From: Pseudomonas sp. NC02
GTDB lineage: Bacteria; Pseudomonadota; Gammaproteobacteria; Pseudomonadales; Pseudomonadaceae
Reading direction: 5' to 3'
Assembly (NCBI RefSeq): GCF_002874965.1
Contig: NZ_CP025624.1
Coordinates: 5,208,001-5,272,000, forward strand
Length of the DNA stretch: 64,000 nt
Below the pieces are notes generated by a model. It ran no database searches. It had not been told where the DNA came from and worked only from the letters and a program-made list of their open reading frames with translations. This document shows positions 17,292-25,830 of this stretch, one piece after another (the first letter of the stretch is position 1; the number at the start of each line of letters is the position of its first letter). The position numbers were made by a program, and so were the translations under genes.

Positions 17292-18224
17292 CTAGCCGTG
17301 ATCTGCTGCCTTGATCCGGTCGACTACCCGGGATGCCAGGTCATCAGGGCGGAATTTGGCCAGGAAGTCATCGGCACCGACCTTCTTGACCATCGCCTGA
17401 TTGAATACACCCGACAACGAAGTATGCAGGATGATATGTAGTTTTTGCATGCGTGGGTCGTTGCGTATCTCGGCCGTGAGGGTGTAGCCGTCCATTTCCG
17501 GCATCTCGATGTCGGAGATCATCATCAGGAATTCTTCTTCCGGCTTCTTGCCCTCATCCACCAGCTTGCGCAGGTAATCCAGGGCCTGGCGACCGTCATT
17601 GAGCGCGACCACTTCGACCCCAACGGTCTGCAGGCAACGGGACACCTGCTTGCGCGCGACCGAAGAGTCGTCCACCGTCAGCACCCGCAGCGAGATCGCC
17701 TTGTGCGCGGTTTCGGCGTCTACCACGCCCACCGATATCGCCTCGGAGGTCGGGGCCACTTCGGCGAGGATTTTCTCCACGTCGATGATTTCCACCAACT
17801 GGTTGTCGACCCGCGTCACCGCCGTGAGGTAGTGATCGCGACCGGTGCCCTTGGGCGGCGGATGGATCTCTTCCCAGTTCATGTTGACGATGCGCTCCAC
17901 CGAGCGCACCAGGAAACCCTGGGTCTTGGTGTTGTACTCGGTAATGATCACGAACGGGCTCTCGCGGTCCTGCAACCCCGCCGAACCGGTGGCCATTGCC
18001 AGGTCAAGAATCGGGATGGTCGCGCCACGAATGTTCGCCACACCGCAAACCACCGGGCTGGACTTGGGCATTATTGTCAGCTTGGGACACTGCAGCACTT
18101 CGCGAACCTTGAAGACATTAATCCCGTACAGCTGCTTGCCGTCCAGACGGAACAACAGCAACTCCAGGCGATTCTGCCCCACCAGCTGTGTGCGCTGGTT
18201 CACTGAATCCATTACACCGGCCAT
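17292..18224 (-). CDS. cheV: Chemotaxis coupling protein CheV (CheW-receiver fusion)
   Basis: Coupling protein linking receptors to CheA, with a receiver domain that can take phosphate. 310 residues: CheW-like domain at ~14-160 (LLLFRLDGKQLYGINVFKVREV) and a receiver at ~175-305 with VLTVDDSSVARKQVSRCL and phospho-acceptor Asp in MMISDIEMPEMDGYTL. Divergent from flgA, with an 80-base gap that contains a 17-bp hairpin palindrome at 18251-18267 and the flgA sigma-54 promoter. Confidence 0.95.
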   Translation of the reverse strand: MAGVMDSVNQRTQLVGQNRLELLLFRLDGKQLYGINVFKVREVLQCPKLTIMPKSSPVVCGVANIRGATIPILDLAMATGSAGLQDRESPFVIITEYNTKTQGFLVRSVERIVNMNWEEIHPPPKGTGRDHYLTAVTRVDNQLVEIIDVEKILAEVAPTSEAISVGVVDAETAHKAISLRVLTVDDSSVARKQVSRCLQTVGVEVVALNDGRQALDYLRKLVDEGKKPEEEFLMMISDIEMPEMDGYTLTAEIRNDPRMQKLHIILHTSLSGVFNQAMVKKVGADDFLAKFRPDDLASRVVDRIKAADHG

Positions 18225-18250
18225 GCCCAGACTCCTACGCTAAAACTTAG

Positions 18251-18267
18251 GGGTACGACGCGTACCC
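18251..18267. promoter_or_regulatory. Palindrome between cheV and flgA
   Basis: GGGTACG-ACG-CGTACCC has perfect seven-base arms. It lies 27 bases from the cheV ATG and about 10 bases from the flgA -24 element, so it could be an operator or a hairpin in the cheV leader. No protein can be assigned. Confidence 0.4.
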
Positions 18268-18276
18268 AACACTAAA

Positions 18277-18292
18277 CGGCACGAGCTTTGCT
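18277..18292 (+). promoter_or_regulatory. Sigma-54 promoter of flgA, almost at the start codon
   Basis: CGGCACGAGCTTTGCT fits TGGCACG-N4-TTGCW except for the first base, with ten bases between GG (18278-18279) and GC (18290-18291). The predicted transcription start is near 18303, only two bases before the flgA ATG at 18305. Confidence 0.65.
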
Positions 18293-18304
18293 TTTTTATT
18301 GGCC

Positions 18305-19069
18305 ATGGACATCAAAACGACAGTTTCCCGACGCCTCCGATCCCCACAGTACCGCAGATTGCTCTGCGTCTCGATGGCGTTGCTTGCCTTGGCTACGGGC
18401 CAGCCGGCCCGCGCCGATAACGTCACCTTGCCTGATCTGCTTATCGGCGTCACTCAAGGCTTTCTTGAGTTCACTGTAGAAGATTATCTGGCCACGACGC
18501 AGACACCGGGCCGCTACGAAATCCAGGTCAACCAGCTGGATCCGCGCCTGCGCATGCCCATGTGCGACAGAGAATTGACAGCTTCCCTGGAAAGCCCCGC
18601 CCAGCCCATCGGGCGCGTGACCGTGAAAGTGCGCTGCGAAGGCGCCTCGCCCTGGACGGTGTTCGTGCCCGCCCAGGTCAAACTGTTTCGCGAAGTGGTG
18701 GTGGTGACGCGCCCGCTGAAACGTACCGGAATCATTGGTTATGATGACGTCGCGATGCGCGAGCGCGACATCAGCATGATCACCCAGAGCTACCTCACGT
18801 CCCTTGACCAGGCACTCGGGCAGAAACTTACCCGACCAATGGTTGCTGACCAGGTGATTACCCTGGTCCATCTCGAGCAGGCTGAAGTCGTGCGCAAAGG
18901 TGACCAGGTGGTGATTTCCGCCAGCAGCGGTGGCCTGAATGTAAAAATGCCGGGGGAAGCCCTGTCCAACGGCGGCATGAGTGAACAGATTCGCGTCAAG
19001 AACCTGAATTCCAACCGCGTGATCAAGGCCCGGGTGACTGCGCCGGGGCAGGTTGAGGTGGCTTTATAG
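18305..19069 (+). CDS. flgA: Flagellar P-ring chaperone FlgA
   Basis: Periplasmic chaperone for assembly of the P-ring protein FlgI. 254 residues: a signal peptide ([21 protein letters not shown]), then a domain to ~120 and a C-terminal SAF/ChapFlgA domain ([57 protein letters not shown]). I took the ATG at 18305; the frame also allows TTG two codons earlier. No ribosome site is visible, and the best promoter would make an almost leaderless mRNA. Confidence 0.92.
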   Translation: MDIKTTVSRRLRSPQYRRLLCVSMALLALATGQPARADNVTLPDLLIGVTQGFLEFTVEDYLATTQTPGRYEIQVNQLDPRLRMPMCDRELTASLESPAQPIGRVTVKVRCEGASPWTVFVPAQVKLFREVVVVTRPLKRTGIIGYDDVAMRERDISMITQSYLTSLDQALGQKLTRPMVADQVITLVHLEQAEVVRKGDQVVISASSGGLNVKMPGEALSNGGMSEQIRVKNLNSNRVIKARVTAPGQVEVAL

Positions 19070-19147
19070 ATCACTGGCATCGGACGCCAGCTTTTCCTAC
19101 ACTGTGCGCAAAGCGGCATCGCGCATAGGTTTATTGTCAATCGAGCC

Positions 19148-19174
19148 TAAAGTTTGTCCGGGTATGGCCGAAAA
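19148..19174 (+). promoter_or_regulatory. FliA (sigma-28) promoter of flgMN
   Basis: TAAAGTTT, eleven bases, then GCCGAAAA matches the flagellar sigma-28 consensus TAAAGTTT-N11-GCCGATAA at all but one position. It sits 38 bases before the flgM ATG, so flgM and flgN can be transcribed as late genes by the sigma factor that FlgM itself inhibits. Confidence 0.9.
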
Positions 19175-19211
19175 CATGGCAAGCGTCCAAATACCCAGAG
19201 GTTTTTTTAAC

Positions 19212-19535
19212 ATGGTCATCGATTTCAGTCGTTTGAATAACGCCCTGCCAACGCCCGGTTCTTCGCGCACCAACGGTGCCAAAGACAGCGTTGAAGCCAA
19301 GTCCCAGCCTCTGCCTGCCAAGACAGAACAGGCCGGTGCGAGCCAAAGCGGGGAATCGGTACACCTGAGCAATGAGGCTCAACAGTTGCAGAAGGTCACT
19401 GACTCGCTGAGCGATCAGCCAGTTGTCAATAAAGCCCGTGTGGCCGAATTGAAACAGGCGATTGCCGATGGCAGCTATAAGGTCGACAGCAACCGTGTAG
19501 CCAGCAAACTGCTTAACTTCGAAGCCGAGCGCTAG
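19212..19535 (+). CDS. flgM: Anti-sigma-28 factor FlgM
   Basis: Binds FliA until the hook is complete, then is exported. 107 residues, mostly disordered in the first half and with the conserved FliA-binding helices at the end ([20 protein letters not shown] and ASKLLNFEA). The ATG at 19212 is chosen because the upstream part of the frame overlaps the sigma-28 promoter. It is followed by flgN after 48 bases. Confidence 0.95.
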   Translation: MVIDFSRLNNALPTPGSSRTNGAKDSVEAKSQPLPAKTEQAGASQSGESVHLSNEAQQLQKVTDSLSDQPVVNKARVAELKQAIADGSYKVDSNRVASKLLNFEAER

Positions 19536-19583
19536 GCAAAGGCCTGCGCCAGGCTTTTGGACGCTTAAACCCCAAGGCCAGCC

Positions 19584-20051
19584 ATGCACGACGAAAACTT
19601 GCTACAACTGATCATTGAAGACCTGCCTCCCGCACAGCAGCTGCTGGAGCTCCTTCGAGAAGAATCACTGGCCCTGTACGGCCGGGACATGCGCATGCTG
19701 GAAGAAATCCTGGCGCGCAAGCAATCGCTGATCGTCCTGCTGGAACAGCACGGCAAGAAGCGCAGCCAGATTCTGATCAGCCTGGGCCTCACGGCCGACC
19801 ACAAGGGCCTGGAACAACTCGCCAGCCACTCCACGGTGGGCGACCAGTTGCTGGCCCAGAGCAAAGAACTCAACCAGTTGCTGACCCTGTGCCAGGAAAC
19901 CAACCTCCTCAACGGCCAGGCCATCCAGCTTCAGCAAGCCACGACCGCCAATCAGTTGCGTATCCTCCACGGCGGCGAGCCTCCGGCTCTCTACAACGCT
20001 CAAGGCTCCACCTCACGCCTGGCCAAGCCAAGCACCCGCAGCCAAGCCTGA
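19584..20051 (+). CDS. flgN: Flagellar export chaperone FlgN
   Basis: Cytoplasmic chaperone for the hook-filament junction proteins FlgK and FlgL. 155 residues, almost all alpha-helical with heptad-like leucines (LLQLIIEDLPPAQQLLELL; LEEILARKQSLIVLLEQH), as typical for this poorly conserved family. The identification rests on fold pattern, length and position after flgM. Confidence 0.9.
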   Translation: MHDENLLQLIIEDLPPAQQLLELLREESLALYGRDMRMLEEILARKQSLIVLLEQHGKKRSQILISLGLTADHKGLEQLASHSTVGDQLLAQSKELNQLLTLCQETNLLNGQAIQLQQATTANQLRILHGGEPPALYNAQGSTSRLAKPSTRSQA

Positions 20052-20146
20052 AACCAGTTTGAGCGCGCCCTATCCAAGTCGCGCCACATACTGGCAAAAT
20101 GACAGCACTTGCGTGTAGTCGTATTTTGTCTGGAGATGGAAGAACC

Positions 20147-20896
20147 GTGTTCAACGCCCTTAACGCGGAAGATGCTCCGCAGCCACCCAAGGTACTCACC
20201 ACGCCGCTGGAAATCGCTGGCACCTTGCGGATGCTGCAAGAAAGCCATGATCCGCTGATCATCACCTTCCATGAACGCAACCAGCGGTTTCAAAGCTACT
20301 TGGTGGAAATCGACCGGGACAGCAAGACACTGGCCCTGGACGAAATGGTCCCGCGCGACGGCGAACGCTACCTCGAGAATGGCGAAGCTTTCCGGATCGA
20401 AGGTTTTCACGAGGGGGTGCGGGTAGCCTGGGAAAGCAACGGCACCCTGACCCTCGATGAAGCCGGCGGCCACCGCATTTACCGCGGTAGCATGCCTGGC
20501 GAGGTGATTTACCATCAGCGTCGCAACGCCTTCCGCGCGGCGCTGAAGCTGGCGCAACTGGTGAGCGTCGAACTGGGCGGCGACAAACTCAAGGCCCCCA
20601 TCAGTGGCAAGTTGCTGGATATTTCCGCCACCGGCTGCAAATTGCGCTTCGAAGGGGATATTTCCGAGCGCCTGCAACTGGGCCAGGTCTACGACCGATT
20701 TATCGCCGCGCTACCCTTTGGCAGCATGACCACCTCGGTAGAACTGCGTTACCTGCACTTCGAAGAAAGGATCAACACCACCTTCGCCGGCCTACGTTTT
20801 CATAACATGAGCGGGCTGGTGCAGCGCCAGGTCGAGCGGTTTGTGTATCAACTGCAGCGTGAAGCGCGCCGGTTTGACAAGGACGACGACCTTTAA
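20147..20896 (+). CDS. ycgR: YcgR-type flagellar brake, c-di-GMP-binding PilZ protein
   Basis: Binds cyclic-di-GMP and slows the flagellar motor. Coding starts with GTG at 20147 ([17 protein letters not shown]), which follows GGAGATGGAAG; the frame is open to an ATG at 20099 but without a ribosome site. 249 residues: a YcgR N-terminal domain (~30-125) and a PilZ domain with the RxxxR motif in QRRNAFRA and DxSxxG in [10 protein letters not shown]. Third gene after flgM and flgN; a bidirectional terminator follows. Confidence 0.9.
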   Translation: MFNALNAEDAPQPPKVLTTPLEIAGTLRMLQESHDPLIITFHERNQRFQSYLVEIDRDSKTLALDEMVPRDGERYLENGEAFRIEGFHEGVRVAWESNGTLTLDEAGGHRIYRGSMPGEVIYHQRRNAFRAALKLAQLVSVELGGDKLKAPISGKLLDISATGCKLRFEGDISERLQLGQVYDRFIAALPFGSMTTSVELRYLHFEERINTTFAGLRFHNMSGLVQRQVERFVYQLQREARRFDKDDDL

Positions 20897-20913
20897 ACAA
20901 TAAAGGTCGCGAC

Positions 20914-20953
20914 AAAAAAACGGGCAGTCCCTCAAGGGGGCTGCCCGTTTTTG
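20914..20953. terminator. Bidirectional terminator between the flagellar brake gene and an MFS gene
   Basis: Arms AAACGGGCAG / CTGCCCGTTT, flanked by A7 on one side and TTTTTG on the other, in the 60-base gap between convergent genes. It can stop transcripts from both. Confidence 0.88.
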
Positions 20954-20956
20954 CTT

Positions 20957-22339
20957 TCAGGGGCGCGCCCTGCTCAAGTCGTGGGGGTGATCATCCGGGT
21001 CCGGATGCTCTGGTGGCTCGGTGACAGGCTCCGGCTGATCCAGCTCGGGATCGACTACTGGCTCGGGATCCACAACGGCGGTCTGCATCTGGTCCTGCAC
21101 CACCTGTTCGTCCACTCGCGGATCGAGGCACGCTACCAGGGGCGAGCTGGACATGCTGTCGGGCATCGCCACGTGATGCAGCGGTGCGTCGTCCACCTGA
21201 TGCAGGTTGGTGACCGCCTTGGGCCGGATGCGCCACACCAGGATCAATGCGCACACGCTGAAAAACGCATACAGCATATGGCTGCCGAACAGCTTCATCA
21301 CCACACCGGCCAACAGCGGGCCGACACTGGCGCCGATGCCGTAGGTCACCAGCAACATCGCAGTGAGCGACACCCGGCGATCACCCTCGACGTGGTCGTT
21401 GGAAAACGCCACAGCCAGCGGGTACAGGCAGAACTGCACCAGGGAACAGAGAAAGCCCGCGACGAACAGCACTTCCAGTGGTACCTGGGTCATGATCGCC
21501 AACGGCAACGCGGCCACCGCCAGGCACAAGGCGAAGCAGCGAATCAACAGCGCGCGGTCATATCGATCGGACAGCCAGCCCAATGGCCACTGCACCAGCA
21601 GCCCGGCGAAAATGCAACTACCCATGAACAGGCCGACCTGCTCGGTGGTCAGCCCTTGCTGAGACGCGTACAGCGGCGCCAAACCGTAGAACGAGCCGAC
21701 GATCAGCCCGGCCCCCAACACCGTACTGAGGGACTGCGGCACCCGCTTGATAAAGAAGCGCGGCTCCATCGGCGCCGGATGCAGCGGCGCCGGGTGAATG
21801 CGGCGAGTCATGGCCACCGGCACCAGGCACAGCGCAAAACACAGCGCGACCAGCATCAGCAACTCAAGCCCCAACTGTGGGTGCATCACAAGGATCAACT
21901 GGCCCAGCACCAGGCCCAGGTACGAGGCGATCATATAGCCGCTGAACACCGCACCGCGTTGCTTGGCCTCAGCTTGTTCATTAAGCCAGCTCTCGATGAC
22001 CATGTACTGGCACATCATGCCCAGGCCGACAATCATCCGCAGCACAATCCAGGCTGGCAGCCAGTTGATCAGCCCGTGGCCCAACACCGCCGCGCCGACG
22101 ATCCCGGCACAGGTGGCGTAGGCCCGGATATGCCCGACGCGGCCAATCAGGCGGTGACCGATCTTGCCCCCCAACACCAGGCCAAAATAGTTGGCGGCCA
22201 TCAACGCACCGACCCACAGGCTGTCGACGTGATCTGCCGCCAGGCGCAAGGCCAGGTAAGTACTGAGCAGGCCAGAGCCGATCAGCATCATCAGGGAAGC
22301 AAAATAAAGGGCTCGAAAAGGTTTCCAGATCTGGCGCAT
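20957..22339 (-). CDS. MFS transporter, YcaD-like, with acidic proline-rich tail
   Basis: A 460-residue major facilitator with twelve predicted membrane segments in the first ~390 residues. MFS motifs include GGKIGHRLIGRVGH after TM2 and LGWLSDRYDRALLI after TM8. From ~395 there is a hydrophilic tail rich in D, E, P and V, with the repeated pattern DPEPVVDPELDQPEPV, which I do not recognise. The core resembles YcaD-type transporters of unknown substrate. The tail lies in the cytoplasm if the C terminus is inside. Confidence 0.82.
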   Translation of the reverse strand: MRQIWKPFRALYFASLMMLIGSGLLSTYLALRLAADHVDSLWVGALMAANYFGLVLGGKIGHRLIGRVGHIRAYATCAGIVGAAVLGHGLINWLPAWIVLRMIVGLGMMCQYMVIESWLNEQAEAKQRGAVFSGYMIASYLGLVLGQLILVMHPQLGLELLMLVALCFALCLVPVAMTRRIHPAPLHPAPMEPRFFIKRVPQSLSTVLGAGLIVGSFYGLAPLYASQQGLTTEQVGLFMGSCIFAGLLVQWPLGWLSDRYDRALLIRCFALCLAVAALPLAIMTQVPLEVLFVAGFLCSLVQFCLYPLAVAFSNDHVEGDRRVSLTAMLLVTYGIGASVGPLLAGVVMKLFGSHMLYAFFSVCALILVWRIRPKAVTNLHQVDDAPLHHVAMPDSMSSSPLVACLDPRVDEQVVQDQMQTAVVDPEPVVDPELDQPEPVTEPPEHPDPDDHPHDLSRARP

Positions 22340-22610
22340 CGGCGTTCCGAGCGGCTCCTTGCTGTGGGTGTCAGGACTACCGGAATGATAGTCCCGGGTC
22401 GTCGGGTCCGGACAGCCAAAACATGCGGTTGCCGGGGAATATTTTGCTCATGCCAATTGGCTACGTGTCAGACGCTCGCCAGTCACCCGCGAGGTACAGG
22501 ATGCAGACGAATACTTGCGCCGCCCCGCTCTTGCCTCCCGTGTGAACCTCAAACGCGGGCAAGGTTCGGTTGGTGTTTGAAAAGACTGCCGCACTCAAAC
22601 GCCCGGCCAC
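22340..22610. other. Intergenic stretch with no gene seen
   Basis: Between the MFS start codon and the tRNA terminator. It should hold the MFS promoter; I see no convincing coding frame, repeat or RNA gene. Confidence 0.4.
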
Positions 22611-22645
22611 AAAAAAGCCCCGCCAGATAAATCTGATCGGGGCTT
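22611..22645 (-). terminator. Terminator of tRNA-Arg(CCT)
   Basis: Arms AAGCCCCG / CGGGGCTT at 22615-22622 and 22638-22645, followed on the minus strand by T residues. It lies about 37 bases past the tRNA. Confidence 0.85.
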
Positions 22646-22681
22646 GCGGACGTCGAGGCCGCTTGGGCAGCAACGGTGAAG

Positions 22682-22758
22682 TGGTGTCCCAGGGCCGGTT
22701 CGAACGGCCAACCTTCCCCTTAGGAGGGGGATGCTCTATCCAATTGAGCTACTGGGAC
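22682..22758 (-). tRNA. tRNA-Arg (anticodon CCT)
   Basis: 77 bases including an encoded CCA. The acceptor arms GTCCCAG/CTGGGAC pair fully, the D arm is GCTCAATTGGATAGAGC, the anticodon loop CTCCTAA reads CCT, and the T arm is GGCCG-TTCGAAC-CGGCC. It reads the rare arginine codon AGG. Confidence 0.97.
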
Positions 22759-23025
22759 TAATGACAGCCAACCGGCGATGGGCACGGCGACGGACGGCGT
22801 GCATGTTAACGGCGCAGGTGAATTTTGTCATGTCGTCCGTTGGCTTTTTGAGTGTAGGCCCATGCCAGTGACAGCCGGTGGTATTGCGCTCAACGATTAC
22901 GGACGGTTCTGACCATCGTGCAAAATGCACTCCCCCCAAATGCCATCATTGCAAATTGCAACAGCATGGCAATCTGGACACTATATAAATGTTTGATTTT
23001 AAAGGATTTATTGCCAATTAAAGAC
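22759..23025. other. Intergenic stretch, AT-rich towards the right
   Basis: Promoter region of the tRNA (minus strand) and the upstream part of the small-protein operon. From about 22930 the base composition falls well below the neighbourhood. Near 22938-22978 there are several TTGCAA/TGGCA half-sites that may belong to an upstream activator of the sigma-54 promoter, but no clear full site. Confidence 0.4.
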
Positions 23026-23042
23026 TGGCACGACACCTGCAA
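23026..23042 (+). promoter_or_regulatory. Sigma-54 promoter of a small membrane-protein operon
   Basis: TGGCACGACACCTGCAA matches TGGCACG-N4-TTGCW with one mismatch and exactly ten bases between GG (23027-23028) and GC (23039-23040). The start of transcription would be near 23052, leaving a 43-base leader to the ATG at 23095. Confidence 0.75.
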
Positions 23043-23094
23043 TCCTTTATCCTACAAATACAGTCCGGCCCAGCCATCTGCGGAGAACATGCAC

Positions 23095-23322
23095 ATGAAC
23101 AGCGCACTTCTACTAGCCCTCAATACCGTTGCACTGGCTGCGCTGGTGATGTTCCATTTTCAGTCCACCACTTCCGACGACGCCGCACAGGTCAGCCAGG
23201 CGATTCCCCACCACCTGCAGCAGCGCCCGCAACTGGCTGTCATGAAGCCGAACATGCAATCCCCACTGCAACTGACCCAGGGCACTCAAGCTGCTCCTGC
23301 CACTGAACACTGGGTTTTCTGA
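23095..23322 (+). CDS. Small single-pass membrane protein of unknown function
   Basis: 75 residues: one N-terminal hydrophobic segment (SALLLALNTVALAALVMF), then ~52 hydrophilic residues rich in Q, P, T and A that would lie in the periplasm. No family recognised. The frame opens at ATG 23089 and again at 23095; the second has CGGAG at nine bases and is preferred. It is the first gene behind a sigma-54 promoter, with the next small gene 20 bases on. Confidence 0.6.
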   Translation: MNSALLLALNTVALAALVMFHFQSTTSDDAAQVSQAIPHHLQQRPQLAVMKPNMQSPLQLTQGTQAAPATEHWVF

Positions 23323-23342
23323 ACCGCTTACCGGAGCATTCC

Positions 23343-23522
23343 ATGAACAAGTCCGCCTGGCTGTTTCTGACCCTGGCACTGGCCGCCGCCGGCCTCGGCC
23401 TGAACGTATTGTCGCAAGACGTACAGACAGTCTCCTTCGTCGCCGCCGGCGTGTTTGGCAGCCTGTGGGTATTGGCAGTCTTCATTGGTCGCCGCATCAA
23501 ATTCGATCCCGTACTGCGCTGA
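23343..23522 (+). CDS. Small two-pass membrane protein of unknown function
   Basis: 59 residues, MNKSAWLFLTLALAAAGLGL onwards, with two hydrophobic segments (about 5-22 and 30-48) and a basic tail ending GRRIKFDPVLR, so both ends are probably cytoplasmic. CCGGAGCATTCC ahead of the ATG is a good ribosome site. It follows the 75-residue gene by 20 bases, which argues for one operon. I know no function for it. Confidence 0.6.
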   Translation: MNKSAWLFLTLALAAAGLGLNVLSQDVQTVSFVAAGVFGSLWVLAVFIGRRIKFDPVLR

Positions 23523-23957
23523 ATCCCCCCGCTCGTCGCCCTCGCTAAAATCGCTGCCACGCCTCGGCTCGTCCGTCCGGACAGCCGACCATATGTCGCT
23601 CCGCATTCGTAAATTGGCAATTTGCCACTAATCTTAAAGTTAAGGGCAAAAGGCCATATTGCTATAGGATGTGCGCCCGAAAAGCCTTTTGCGCCCAGGG
23701 TCTGCGGGCTCAACACTCATTTGGGTGCGTCCGCGGAAAGTTTTCCAACCAGTCCGCAAATTTTGAAATGAGTACTGGCATAAAGCCGGTAGCCGGTTCA
23801 ATATTTGTCACAGAATTGACGCCAAGGAACTGGCAAATCTGAGGCATGATGCGGCCTCTTTGCAATTCAGGTTGAACATTTGGCAGCAAACCTTGTCCTA
23901 ACATGCATCTTGCGGCCAATTCCAAAAACCGCTCCCCTGAACTAACCGGTTAAATAT
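23523..23957. other. amrZ upstream region with a palindrome
   Basis: 435 bases without a convincing gene. A perfect 13-bp palindrome TGGCAA-T-TTGCCA stands at 23615-23627. A TAAAGTTA-N10-GCCATATT stretch begins near 23635; it is close to a FliA promoter but one base short in the spacer. The region is less GC-rich than its surroundings. Confidence 0.5.
23615..23627. promoter_or_regulatory. Palindrome TGGCAATTTGCCA upstream of amrZ
   Basis: Perfect inverted repeat with one central base, 331 bases before the amrZ ATG. It resembles the TTGGC-GCCA pattern that I recall for AmrZ binding sites in pseudomonads, and AmrZ is known to repress its own gene, so an autoregulatory site is plausible. Confidence 0.45.
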
Positions 23958-24284
23958 ATGCGCCCATTGAAACAGGCAATTTATTCCAGCCGTACGGCTG
24001 ACAAGTTCGTCGTACGTCTGCCAGACGGAATGCGGGAACGCATTGCCGAGGTGGCTCGCAATCATCACCGCAGCATGAACTCCGAAATCATCGCACGCCT
24101 GGAACAAAGCCTGATTCAGGAAGGTGCGCTGGGCGACGAGCTGAGCATGCGCCTGGACAGCCCCGAGCTGTCACTGCACGAACGCGAACTGCTGCAGCGT
24201 TTTCGTCAGCTCTCCCACCGCCAGCAAAATGCTCTCGTCTCGCTGATCGCCCACGACGTTGAGGCAGCTGCAGAAGCCAACTGA
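23958..24284 (+). CDS. amrZ: Ribbon-helix-helix regulator AmrZ
   Basis: Arc-type regulator of alginate, motility, c-di-GMP and iron genes. 108 residues; the N-terminal beta strand and helices ([37 protein letters not shown]) form the DNA-binding fold, and the C-terminal tail [20 protein letters not shown] is the tetramerisation region. The sequence is almost that of P. aeruginosa AmrZ. Monocistronic, with a strong terminator 17 bases downstream. Confidence 0.95.
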   Translation: MRPLKQAIYSSRTADKFVVRLPDGMRERIAEVARNHHRSMNSEIIARLEQSLIQEGALGDELSMRLDSPELSLHERELLQRFRQLSHRQQNALVSLIAHDVEAAAEAN

Positions 24285-24301
24285 TTGGCAACTGAAAGCT
24301 G

Positions 24302-24329
24302 AAAGCCAGCCATGCGCTGGCTTTTTTTT
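24302..24329 (+). terminator. Rho-independent terminator of amrZ
   Basis: Arms AAAGCCAGC / GCTGGCTTT with a five-base loop, followed by T. It may also work against the converging mgtE transcript. Confidence 0.88.
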
Positions 24330-24387
24330 GCCCGGGATTTGGTCAGGAAAGGATCAAGGGGCAAACGCCCCCGATCCATGGAAGGGA

Positions 24388-25830
24388 TCAAAGCAGGAAG
24401 ATGGTTGCCAGGCCCAGGAAGATGAAGAAGCCGCCACTGTCGGTCATGGCCGTGATCATCACACTGGCGCCCATCGCCGGGTCTCGTCCAAGGCGCACCA
24501 GGGTCATTGGAATCAGAACCCCCATCAACGCTGCCAGCAGCAGGTTAAGCGTCATGGCCGCCGTCATGACCACGCCGAGCGACCAGCTGCCATACAGCAG
24601 GTACGCCACGATACCGATGACACCGCCCCACACCAGGCCGTTGATCAGCGCGACCGCAAGCTCCTTGCGCATCAAACGCTTGCCATGCCCGGTCCCCACC
24701 TGATCCAGCGCCATGGCGCGGACGATCATGGTGATGGTCTGGTTACCCGAGTTACCGCCAATACCCGCCACAATCGGCATCAGTGCAGCCAGGGCCACGA
24801 GCTTCTCGATGGAGCCTTCAAACAGGCCGATCACCCGTGAAGCAATAAACGCGGTAATCAAATTCACCGCCAGCCAGGCCCAGCGGTTACGCAGGGATTT
24901 CCAGACCGACGCAAAAATATCCTCTTCTTCCCGCAGACCGGCCATGTTGAGGACTTCGCTTTCGCTCTCCTCACGAATCAGGTCGACCATTTCATCGATG
25001 GTCAGACGGCCGATCAGCTTGCCGTTCTTGTCGACCACCGGGGCCGAGATCAAGTCATAACGCTCAAACGCCTGGGCCGCGTCGTAAGCGTCTTCGTCAG
25101 GATGGAAACTCACCGGGTCACTGGCCATGACGTCCGCGACTTTCTTGTCCGGATCATTGACCAGCAGGCGCTTGATCGGCAGTACGCCCTTGAGGATCCC
25201 TTCGTAGTCGACCACGAACAGCTTGTCGGTGTGGCCTGGCAGCTCTTTCAACCGGCGCAGGTAGCGCAGAACCACTTCCAGGCTGACGTCTTCACGGATG
25301 GTGACCATCTCGAAGTCCATCAACGCACCGACCTGCTCCTCGTCGTAGGACAACGCCGAGCGCACACGCTCGCGCTGCTGGCCATCGAGGGTTTCCATCA
25401 GCTCATGGACGACGTCACGCGGCAGCTCGGAAGCCAAGTCAGCGAGTTCGTCGGCATCCATGTCCTTGGCGGCCGCCAGGAGCTCGTGATCGTCCATGTC
25501 GGCGATCAGGGTTTCACGGACCGAGTCGGATACTTCGAGGAGGATGTCGCCGTCGCGGTCAGCCTTGACCAACTGCCAAAGGGTCAGGCGGTCATTCAGC
25601 GGCAAGGCTTCGAGGATGTAGGCAACGTCGGCGGAGTGCAGGTCATCGAGCTTGCGTTGCAGCTCGACAAGGTTTTGCCGGTGGACCAGGTTCTCGACCC
25701 GGTCATTGTTCGCGCCTTCCTGGCGATGCGTCAGGTCTTCGACCACGCGCTGGCGCTGCAGCAGCTCGACGACTTGAGCCAGGCGATCCTGCAGGCTTTC
25801 TTGTGTTTTCTTTACTTCAACTTCGGTCAT
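24388..25830 (-). CDS. mgtE: Magnesium transporter MgtE
   Basis: Inner-membrane Mg2+ channel gated by its cytoplasmic domains. 480 residues: an N domain with MgtE superhelix (LDDLHSADVAYILEALP; DADELADLASELPRDVVHEL), two CBS domains at ~165-290 (VMASDPVSFHPDEDAYDAAQ), a plug helix, and five membrane segments from ~310 containing PIVAGIGGNSGNQ, the conserved TM2 motif. Start chosen at the ATG at 25830 (MTEVEVKKTQESL). Monocistronic. Confidence 0.95.
   Translation of the reverse strand: MTEVEVKKTQESLQDRLAQVVELLQRQRVVEDLTHRQEGANNDRVENLVHRQNLVELQRKLDDLHSADVAYILEALPLNDRLTLWQLVKADRDGDILLEVSDSVRETLIADMDDHELLAAAKDMDADELADLASELPRDVVHELMETLDGQQRERVRSALSYDEEQVGALMDFEMVTIREDVSLEVVLRYLRRLKELPGHTDKLFVVDYEGILKGVLPIKRLLVNDPDKKVADVMASDPVSFHPDEDAYDAAQAFERYDLISAPVVDKNGKLIGRLTIDEMVDLIREESESEVLNMAGLREEEDIFASVWKSLRNRWAWLAVNLITAFIASRVIGLFEGSIEKLVALAALMPIVAGIGGNSGNQTITMIVRAMALDQVGTGHGKRLMRKELAVALINGLVWGGVIGIVAYLLYGSWSLGVVMTAAMTLNLLLAALMGVLIPMTLVRLGRDPAMGASVMITAMTDSGGFFIFLGLATIFLL

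Noticed and set aside
20951..22630. A 559-codon plus-strand frame opposite the MFS gene
   Set aside because: H/Q/R-rich shadow frame that also crosses the terminator and the tRNA terminator.
23635..23661. FliA-like promoter upstream of amrZ
   Set aside because: TAAAGTTA and GCCATATT are present but the spacer is 10 rather than 11 bases and the -10 is weak; not strong enough to call.
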